Below, piece by piece: positions 33,005-38,452 of a stretch of DNA of 38,452 nt; the stretch's first letter is position 1; every line of letters begins with the position of its first letter. The DNA comes from Syntrophus sp. (in: bacteria). Lineage in GTDB: Bacteria > Desulfobacterota > Syntrophorhabdia > Syntrophorhabdales > Syntrophorhabdaceae. The stretch is taken from positions 1 to 38,452 of the forward strand of contig PNOM01000020.1 of NCBI GenBank assembly GCA_013824835.1, read 5' to 3'. The position numbers and the translations under genes are program-made. The notes below the pieces were generated by a model that was not told where the DNA came from, did not search any database, and saw nothing but the letters and a program-made list of their open reading frames with translations.

Positions 33005-33018
33005 TGACCGGTCGGTCA
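33005..33018. promoter_or_regulatory. TetR operator, copy a (before dehydrogenase gene)
   Basis: TGACCGGTCGGTCA: half-sites TGACCG and CGGTCA with a two-base centre, within the longer shared string ATGGGTGACCGGTCGGTCA (the first base of that string is here part of TAATGGG). It lies 28 bases upstream of the dehydrogenase ATG at 32977. Confidence 0.8.
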
Positions 33019-33136
33019 TAAATAAACTGCAAAGAATATGTTTCCCCTTCAGTTTTACCGGATTTAATTTTTGTTTTTTCACCGTCATTTCTATTTCTTT
33101 CCAACTGCATCGATTCCCCTTTCTGCTCAATATGGG

Positions 33137-33150
33137 TGACCGGTCGGTCA
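33137..33150. promoter_or_regulatory. TetR operator, copy b
   Basis: Identical 14-base TGACCGGTCGGTCA preceded by ATATGGG, 132 bases from copy a. The distance allows looping or a second promoter. The 33019-33261 spacer otherwise shows only a CCCTCGCCCCTCGCGGGAGA-type palindrome near 33225. Confidence 0.8.
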
Positions 33151-33261
33151 ACGGTGTCGTCATCGAACCTTCCATTTCAATCAATAGATTCCTCGAAGCT
33201 CTGCTTCGGGGTAACCATATTCCCTCGCCCCTCGCGGGAGAGGGTAGAGTCTGCCCCTTCT

Positions 33262-33912
33262 TCAGGGTTTCTGCTTTATTATCGCTTTTTTCACGCTATG
33301 TCGTTCCGGCATTTCCATTCCCTTCAGGATGGCCTCCCGGAAGGCCCTCACATAGACTTTATTCTCATCGTCCGTAGGAGGCGATTCAATGTACCACACA
33401 AGGAGCATTCCGGTCAGGGTTGCAATTATGATGCGTGCGTGGATGAGGGTATCGATGTTTTTCCCAATCATGCCCTCCTTCTTTCCCCCTTCAAGAAGGC
33501 CTTCCAGAAAACGCGTGTACCTGCCCTGAATCTCTTTCATTTTTCTTTCCGTCTCAGAAGAGTTCCCTATGATCTCTCCGAGCAGGGTATGCCAGACCAG
33601 CATCAGCTCGCGATGATCCCGTCCGAACTCTGTGGTGTACTTGAAAAACACTTTGAACCGTGTCAAAAAATCCCCTTCGCATTTGCTCACTTCATCTATG
33701 GCTCCGTCCAGGAATTCCTTTGCGTATTTATCTAAGATGCTGTCGAGTATCTGTTCTTTGCTCTCGAAATGACAGTAAACCGTGCCTTTGGCAATGCCGA
33801 CGGCCCTGGATATTTCTATCACCGAGGTCCCCACAAAGCCCTTCGCGAGAAACTGCTTTATGCTCGTCTCTATTATGCTGTCTCGAACTGTATCGTCTCT
33901 CTTTTTCGTCAT
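33262..33912 (-). CDS. TetR-family transcriptional regulator (second)
   Basis: From the ATG at 33912 (216 residues; a longer frame starts at a TTG at 33930) the protein shows a TetR DNA-binding domain: SIIETSIKQFLAKGFVGTSV, IEISRAVGIAKGTVYCHFES, then KEQILDSILDKYAKEF, and a C-terminal ligand domain. Weak GAGAG precedes the ATG. An operator identical in core to two sites before the dehydrogenase gene overlaps its own promoter region, indicating autorepression and control of the downstream dehydrogenase. The effector is probably an acyl-CoA, by analogy with TetR regulators of acid degradation. It is distinct from, but related to, the first TetR (shared KGTVYCHF / KGAFYWHF helix). Confidence 0.92.
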   Translation of the reverse strand: MTKKRDDTVRDSIIETSIKQFLAKGFVGTSVIEISRAVGIAKGTVYCHFESKEQILDSILDKYAKEFLDGAIDEVSKCEGDFLTRFKVFFKYTTEFGRDHRELMLVWHTLLGEIIGNSSETERKMKEIQGRYTRFLEGLLEGGKKEGMIGKNIDTLIHARIIIATLTGMLLVWYIESPPTDDENKVYVRAFREAILKGMEMPERHSVKKAIIKQKP

Positions 33913-33941
33913 TGAAGACTCTCTGCCCAATTAAATATGGG

Positions 33942-33955
33942 CGACCGGTCGGTCA
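33942..33955. promoter_or_regulatory. TetR operator, copy c (autoregulatory)
   Basis: CGACCGGTCGGTCA preceded by ATATGGG; it differs from copies a and b by one base. It sits 10 bases downstream of the predicted -10 of the TetR promoter, so bound repressor would block transcription start. Confidence 0.8.
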
Positions 33956-33965
33956 TGTATAATAT

Positions 33966-33994
33966 AATTTACTATCCAATTTTTGTCATGTCAA
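33966..33994 (-). promoter_or_regulatory. Promoter of the second TetR gene
   Basis: On the minus strand a perfect TTGACA (33994-33989), a 17-base spacer and TAAATT (33971-33966) precede operator copy c and the gene. Confidence 0.6.
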
Positions 33995-34010
33995 CAGAAA
34001 AATACCAAGA

Positions 34011-35360
34011 TTACTGATATTCCTCAATCTTCTGATACAGGTTTTTCCGGCTGATCCCAAGAAGGCGGGCAGCCTTGCTCTTATTGCCCCCGGCAAGCTT
34101 GAGCACCCTTCCTATATGTTCTTTTTCGACGCTTTCCAATCGTAATTCAACGGGGCCCATATCTCTTCTTTTCCCAAATATAGCCATATTCTCAGACCCG
34201 GCAATACTCTGTGGAAGATTGTCAGTCGATATTTCATCCTTTCCAATGGAGATGAGGACTGCCCGTTCCAGTACATTTGCAAGCTCCCGAACATTGCCTG
34301 GCCAGGGATAATCAAGAAGGAGATTCATCACATCTTTTGATATTGTCTTTGGTTTTCCACCTTTGGCGTGTTTTTCCATGAAGTATTGAGCGAGTATAGG
34401 AATGTCTGATTTCCGGTCCCTCAAGGGAGGCACCACAATCACAAAGGTATTGAGTCTGTAGAAAAGGTCTTTCCGAAACCTGTTGGTTGCCACCTCTTCT
34501 TCAATACTCTTGTTGGTTGCAAAAATAAAGCGAAGATCGACTGTGGTTTCCCTTGTATCTCCCAGTTTTCTAAAAAGTGAATCTTCAAGTACCCCGAGGA
34601 GCTTTGCCTGGATTGCGGGACCCATGTCAGCGACCTCATCCACAAAGAACGTTCCATTATGGGCAATCTCGAGAAGACCGGTTTTATCCGCATCCGCGCC
34701 GGTAAAGGCACCTTTTTTGTATCCAAACAGCTCGCTTTCGAGGATATTTTCCTGGAGACAGCTTGCATTAATAGAAACAAAGGACTGTTTTGATCGTTGA
34801 GAGAGGGTATGGATAGCCCTTGCCACTACGCCTTTTCCCGTGCCTGTCTCACCGAGGATCAGGACGGGCACGTCAGAGGCGCTTACGAGGGAAACAGCTT
34901 TCTTGACTTCATGAATTTCTTTGCTCTCTCCCACAAGGCGATCATGCACATCGAGTCTCTGCAACTGCTGCTCGAGCACAATATTCTTCTCTTTCAACTG
35001 TTTTTTTTCATAGGCTTTTAATATCACATTGTGCAGCTCTGAGAGTTTGCAGGGCTTTGCCAAGTAATCGTAGGCCCCCAGTTTCATGGACCTGATTGCC
35101 GTGTCTACTGTTGCATGTCCGGTGAGCATGATGACCTCGGAATTGGGCTGCATCTCTTTTAATTTTTCCAGAAGCTCAACACCGTCTGTATCAGGCAGTT
35201 TTATATCAAAGAGTCCGATATCCAATGTCTTCTTTTTCATTATGGCAATGGCGTCTTTTCCCCTCAAAGCAGTGAAGACCTCCATGCCCTCCTTTATGAG
35301 TTTTCTCTCAAGGATTTTAATCATTTCCTGTTCGTCTTCGACAACGAGAATTCTTATCAT
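34011..35360 (-). CDS. NtrC-family sigma54-dependent response regulator (right arm paralogue)
   Basis: The 449-residue protein has the same domain order as the 22601-23968 regulator: REC with Asp52 in FDIKLPDTDG, an AAA+ domain with GETGTGKG, GAFTGA, FFVDEVADM and RFRKDLFYRLN, then a Fis-type helix-turn-helix LKLAGGNKSKAARLLGISRK. Walker A has GTGKG where the other copy has GTGKE. Its start overlaps the end of its kinase gene by four bases, so the pair is translationally coupled. Its target promoter is not obvious in the window: no consensus sigma54 element was found near the minus-strand genes. Cross-activation of the TRAP promoter by either regulator is possible. Confidence 0.96.
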   Translation of the reverse strand: MIRILVVEDEQEMIKILERKLIKEGMEVFTALRGKDAIAIMKKKTLDIGLFDIKLPDTDGVELLEKLKEMQPNSEVIMLTGHATVDTAIRSMKLGAYDYLAKPCKLSELHNVILKAYEKKQLKEKNIVLEQQLQRLDVHDRLVGESKEIHEVKKAVSLVSASDVPVLILGETGTGKGVVARAIHTLSQRSKQSFVSINASCLQENILESELFGYKKGAFTGADADKTGLLEIAHNGTFFVDEVADMGPAIQAKLLGVLEDSLFRKLGDTRETTVDLRFIFATNKSIEEEVATNRFRKDLFYRLNTFVIVVPPLRDRKSDIPILAQYFMEKHAKGGKPKTISKDVMNLLLDYPWPGNVRELANVLERAVLISIGKDEISTDNLPQSIAGSENMAIFGKRRDMGPVELRLESVEKEHIGRVLKLAGGNKSKAARLLGISRKNLYQKIEEYQ

Positions 35361-36895
35361 TGAGCCACCGTAGAGTCCTTTCTTTCCCTCTTGGTAAAGG
35401 AGGGTAGGGTTATTGTGAAGACGCTGCCCTTTCCGAGGGTGCTTTTCACCTCAATGTTACCGGACATTTTATTTAAAAACTCATAACACAACGTCAAACC
35501 GAGGCCAACGCCTTTCCCTGTATCTTTAGTTGAGAAGAAAGGGTCGAATATTTTATCGGCCACGCTGTCGTGAATGCCCATGCCGTTGTCCTCTATCTCT
35601 ACCTTAACCATATAATCGGCTTGATATGCCCTGAGCCATATAGTCTTTCCTTCCCTTTCTTCGAGGGCGTCCTTTGCGTTCTGAAGGAGATTCATAAAAC
35701 ACTGTTTCACCGCGTTCAGATCACCCTTTATTGGCGGGAGATCGGGGGCAAAGTCCTTCACTACGTGAATTTTAAATTTTTTGAAATTTACGAGCTTGAG
35801 AAGATTGTCGAGACACACCTTCAGGTCTATTTTGTGGACCTCCAGGCCGTCTTTCTTTGTAAGGTCGATCATGTCATTAATGATGCCCTTGCAACGGAAT
35901 GCCTGTTCCTGAATAGCGCCAAGATACTCTCGAAGCTCTGCTATTTCATGCTCCTGCACAACCCCGGTCTTGATCCCCTGAAGCAGTTCGGAGGCAAATT
36001 CAGAGTTGAAGGCAATGGTCGCCAGGGGGTTGTTCAGTTCATGGGCTACCCCGGTTATGAGTCTCCCTATAACCGACATTTTTGCATTCTGGACAAGTTG
36101 CATCCTTGTTTTCACCTTTTCTGTAGTATCCTCAATGATACAGAGGAGTCCCTCTATTTTCCCGCTCTTGTCCCGTAACGGCACACCTCTGAAGTGCATG
36201 TAGATATGATGTCCGTCGCCACGGTAAGTGATAAAAGGAAAATCCTGGAGCTCAAAGGGTTTGCCCCTGAGACCTCTCTTAATGTGGTCAGCAAGGCCGC
36301 AACTCACCGTATAAGGGTTCTCTATCCAGTTGAAGCCGAGAAGCTTGTCTTCGGCCTTTGACCCAAGCTTGGAGAGAGTAGCCAGAGCCGGATTAACACT
36401 TATAAACCGTCCCTTCTTGTCAATGGTAAAGATTGCTACCGGAGCATTATCGATGATGGTTGCATTGAAGTTATTTATACGCTTAAGCTCTTCTTCGGAT
36501 TTCTTTTGGTAGGTAATGTCCTGGACTGTCTCTATTATCAGAGGTCCCTTGCTGTCTGGTCCTTCCATTAAAGGGGCTGTGGTTACGTGGTAATGCCTCA
36601 TCTCCCCCTTATACTCGCTTCTTATCTCTCTGTGTTCCATGAGCCCGCTTTTCATGGTCTTCAGGGCAGGGCAATCCCGGCAGGGTTTTTCCCGTTTAAA
36701 TATCTCCCGGTAACAATATTTCTCTTCTGATTGGAGAAAGGTCTGTGCTTCAAGGCGATGCATGACCCTCTTGTTGACCCAGCGAATCTTTCTCTTCCGG
36801 TCAAGGACGTATACACCCAGGGGAAGAAAATCGAGAATAGCCCTGACGACATCGAAGTCCAGTTGGTTGAGATCTATCCGGCTTTCAGGTTTCAT
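35357..36895 (-). CDS. Cytosolic PAS-PAS sensor histidine kinase with Cys motif (right arm paralogue)
   Basis: The 512-residue kinase matches the 21102-22592 product throughout. PAS1 has the same C-x10-C-x2-C pattern (Cys61, Cys72, Cys75; KYCYREIF then PCRDCPA), PAS2 begins NFNATIIDNAPVAIFTID, HisKA is GVAHELNNPLAT with His285, and the ATPase has NLLQNAKDAL, IEDNGMGIH and FFSTKDTGKGVGLGLTLCYE. No membrane segments are present, so it senses a cytoplasmic cue. A promoter with an extended -10 lies upstream at 36933-36961. It overlaps the regulator gene by four bases. Confidence 0.94.
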   Translation of the reverse strand: MKPESRIDLNQLDFDVVRAILDFLPLGVYVLDRKRKIRWVNKRVMHRLEAQTFLQSEEKYCYREIFKREKPCRDCPALKTMKSGLMEHREIRSEYKGEMRHYHVTTAPLMEGPDSKGPLIIETVQDITYQKKSEEELKRINNFNATIIDNAPVAIFTIDKKGRFISVNPALATLSKLGSKAEDKLLGFNWIENPYTVSCGLADHIKRGLRGKPFELQDFPFITYRGDGHHIYMHFRGVPLRDKSGKIEGLLCIIEDTTEKVKTRMQLVQNAKMSVIGRLITGVAHELNNPLATIAFNSEFASELLQGIKTGVVQEHEIAELREYLGAIQEQAFRCKGIINDMIDLTKKDGLEVHKIDLKVCLDNLLKLVNFKKFKIHVVKDFAPDLPPIKGDLNAVKQCFMNLLQNAKDALEEREGKTIWLRAYQADYMVKVEIEDNGMGIHDSVADKIFDPFFSTKDTGKGVGLGLTLCYEFLNKMSGNIEVKSTLGKGSVFTITLPSFTKRERKDSTVAQ

Positions 36896-36932
36896 GTTGA
36901 GTCGGATACAGCATAGCAGTTAACAGCCTTAA

Positions 36933-36961
36933 ATGATAGCATCAAAGGGGCTGATATACAA
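36933..36961 (-). promoter_or_regulatory. Candidate promoter of the right-arm kinase/regulator pair
   Basis: On the minus strand TTGTAT (36961-36956), a 17-base spacer and TATCAT (36938-36933) preceded by TG-C (extended -10), 38 bases before the kinase ATG. Confidence 0.5.
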
Positions 36962-36992
36962 TGCACATCAGCAGTTGTGGCAAACGGAAATG

Positions 36993-37085
36993 GGAGGGCA
37001 GGCATGGAGGCGAAGGGTTCCCTGTGAGACTCATGATCCCGGTGATAATGGGTCTTCCGTCTGTCTGCCTCCATATCTGCCCTCC
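36993..37085. other. 93-base imperfect palindrome (structured intergenic element)
   Basis: GGAGGGCAGGCATGGAGGC (36993-37011) faces GCCTCCATATCTGCCCTCC (37067-37085): 17 of 19 positions pair. The internal stretch also has partly complementary GAAGGGTTCCC and GGGTCTTCC. It lies just beyond the end of the dehydrogenase gene at 37102 and upstream of the kinase promoter. It may be a terminator or a structured RNA. Confidence 0.6.
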
Positions 37086-37101
37086 TTGTGTACCGACAAC
37101 G

Positions 37102-38241
37102 TTATGACAGCAGTGTTTTCCCTATAAGCGTTTTTTCCACCTCTTTGGTGCCTTCGAATATCTCAAGAACCTTTGCATCCCTCCAAAAGTGGGCTACATC
37201 GTACTCCTCGAGGATACCGTATCCGCCGTGGAGCTGGATTGCTTCATCGGCGACCTTGACGGCGATTTCACAGGTATACCACTTCTGCATGGCTACGAGA
37301 ACGTGGTCCATCTTGCCCGCGTCAACCGACTCTGCGGCCCGGTAAAGCATGCTCCTCGCTGCCTCGGTAAGAGTGGCCATCTCAGCAATCTTTGCCTGGA
37401 CCATTTGCAACTGCGACAGGTAACCGCCAAAGGCCTTCCTCTTTTTTACATGGTCCATCGCTTTCTCCAGTGCCCCTTGAGCAGTGCCGACTGCGAGGGC
37501 TCCTCCGCCTTCAAGGCGGGCGCGGTTAAAAAATTCCATGAGCTGATGAAAGCCTTTTCCTTCTTTGCCGACGAGGTTGCTTTGGGGAACCCTCACTTCA
37601 TTGAATGCGACCTCACATGTGTCAGAGCATCTGATCGAGAGTTTTCCGTGGAGTTTGTTTGCCTCATAGCCAGGCCTGTTGGTCTCAACGATAATGGTGC
37701 TCATGCGATCATGTTTTCTTTTGGCCTCCGGATTGGTAACACAAAGCACAAGGAGGTAGTCTCCGATTGATGCATTGGTAATGAACATCTTCTGTCCCGA
37801 GATCACATAATCATCGCCGTCCTTTACCGCAGTAGTGGTAATGGATGCCACATCGCTGCCCGCATCAGGTTCTGTGGATGCCATCCCGCATCGCCATTGA
37901 CCGGTGCATATGGGGGGAAGGTACTTCTTTTTCTGTTCCTCTGTCCCGAAGAGCTTAATAAGCTGGGTGCCGAAATAGGCCGCAACCATACACTGGGCAA
38001 TGCCGGTATCGATACGGGCGAACTCCTCTATGACGAGACACTGCTCCACATGACCGAGGCCTGCACCGCCGTATTCCTCCTCGATAAACATGCCGATGAA
38101 ACCGAGCTCTGCCGCCTTTTTCCATAGCCTGTCGTCAAAAGTCTCAGTTGCGTCGAGTTCCCTTGCAATATCCTTGAACTCTTTTTCCGCAAATTCCCGC
38201 GCTGCCTGTTTGATGTCTTTCTGTTCTGAAGTAAGCTGCAT
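37102..38241 (-). CDS. Acyl-CoA dehydrogenase, SCAD/MCAD-like catalytic layout (right arm)
   Basis: The 379-residue protein is the paralogue of the 29028-30173 product; both start M-x-LTSEQKDI and share FIEEEYGG and HVKKRKAFGG. Signature 1 reads ASTEPDAGSD, with Ser at a normally aliphatic position; signature 2 is QLHGGYGILEEYDVAHFWRD. The catalytic Glu is at the canonical place, Glu363 in EIFEGTKEVEK. It oxidises an acyl-CoA, passing electrons to ETF. AGGAGG precedes the ATG. It is transcribed toward the kinase gene on the same strand, with the 93-base palindrome between them. No operator of the GACCGGTCGGTC type lies before it. Confidence 0.93.
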   Translation of the reverse strand: MQLTSEQKDIKQAAREFAEKEFKDIARELDATETFDDRLWKKAAELGFIGMFIEEEYGGAGLGHVEQCLVIEEFARIDTGIAQCMVAAYFGTQLIKLFGTEEQKKKYLPPICTGQWRCGMASTEPDAGSDVASITTTAVKDGDDYVISGQKMFITNASIGDYLLVLCVTNPEAKRKHDRMSTIIVETNRPGYEANKLHGKLSIRCSDTCEVAFNEVRVPQSNLVGKEGKGFHQLMEFFNRARLEGGGALAVGTAQGALEKAMDHVKKRKAFGGYLSQLQMVQAKIAEMATLTEAARSMLYRAAESVDAGKMDHVLVAMQKWYTCEIAVKVADEAIQLHGGYGILEEYDVAHFWRDAKVLEIFEGTKEVEKTLIGKTLLS

Positions 38242-38352
38242 CTATGCCTCCTGATAGTTAGTATTACTGATCGTTCTTTTTATTAAACCGGTGCAATATG
38301 TGTGAACCGGGTTTCGTTCAGTCATCAAAATGTTGCCCCTTCGGGCCAATAA

Positions 38353-38371
38353 TGTGTATAAATAATACACA
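38353..38371. promoter_or_regulatory. Palindrome upstream of the right-arm dehydrogenase
   Basis: TGTGTAT (38353-38359) and ATACACA (38365-38371) are inverted over AAATA, 112 bases upstream of the dehydrogenase ATG. It could be a regulator site; AT-rich chance pairing is possible. The 38242-38452 stretch otherwise shows no gene. Confidence 0.3.
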
Positions 38372-38452
38372 GGTTTAAACTAAAAGTATATCTAAAGCAC
38401 ATGTCCATACTCTTCTTGCCCCTATTCATTAACATTAAGACCGACGGCAGAT

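Noticed and set aside
32993-33184. 63-codon minus-strand open frame between the TetR and dehydrogenase genes
   Set aside because: It spans operators a and b and has no motif; most likely a chance frame in regulatory DNA.
33000-33735. Plus-strand frames of 125 and 199 codons
   Set aside because: They are antisense to the second TetR gene and run through its operators.
38337-38354. Sigma54-like TTGGCCCGAAGGGGCAA on the minus strand upstream of the right-arm dehydrogenase
   Set aside because: The spacing between GG and GC is one base too short for sigma54, and the stretch is better explained as a small GGCCCGAAGGGGC hairpin.

Overview
The window reads as one contig from a free-living, most likely anaerobic Gram-negative bacterium. 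I infer an uncultured Deltaproteobacterium / Desulfobacterota, perhaps a syntroph, from the mix of PAS sensor kinases, NtrC-type sigma54 activators, a TRAP transporter, an HDOD protein and four acyl-CoA dehydrogenases. No rRNA, tRNA, CRISPR array, transposase or phage gene was seen, so taxonomy rests on gene content alone.

Left part (1-10430). A minus-strand group (alpha/beta hydrolase, a small cysteine-rich protein, an HDOD protein cut by the window edge) diverges from a tight nadC-nadA-nadB operon for de novo NAD synthesis, which has a near-consensus sigma70 promoter. A lone periplasmic solute-binding protein follows, then three overlapping or abutting signalling genes: a PAS kinase, a double-receiver regulator and a receiver-plus-HisKA_2 kinase.

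Middle (10500-20000). A 1199-residue GH13-like protein is coupled to a cupin. An HU protein lies between a leader hairpin and a terminator. Next come an orphan flagellar-rod-like small protein with a CRP/FNR-like site, a porin remnant, an exported metallophosphoesterase, an exported double PAN/Apple protein whose two halves are a near-identical DNA duplication, and an MFS transporter.

Right part (20200-38452) is the most interesting. An RsbV/RsbW-like partner-switch pair precedes a PAS kinase and NtrC-type regulator. A good sigma54 promoter then drives a complete TRAP transporter (dctPQM), followed by two acyl-CoA dehydrogenases. After a TetR regulator, the minus strand carries a paralogous copy of much of this set: acyl-CoA dehydrogenase, TetR, NtrC-type regulator, PAS kinase, acyl-CoA dehydrogenase. 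Each arm has one dehydrogenase with the active-site Glu at the C-terminal position (short/medium-chain-like) and one with Ala there and a candidate Glu in the middle of the protein (LCAD/isovaleryl-CoA-dehydrogenase-like). Two copies of a roughly 115-127 bp MITE-like palindromic repeat, in opposite orientation, bracket the TRAP/dehydrogenase module. Three copies of a TetR-type operator lie before the second TetR gene and in the interval leading to its dehydrogenase.

My working model, which is inference, is a two-input regulon for uptake and CoA-dependent oxidation of an organic acid. A PAS kinase/NtrC pair would switch on uptake through sigma54, and acyl-CoA-responsive TetR repressors would tune the oxidation genes. 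The substrate cannot be read from the sequence.
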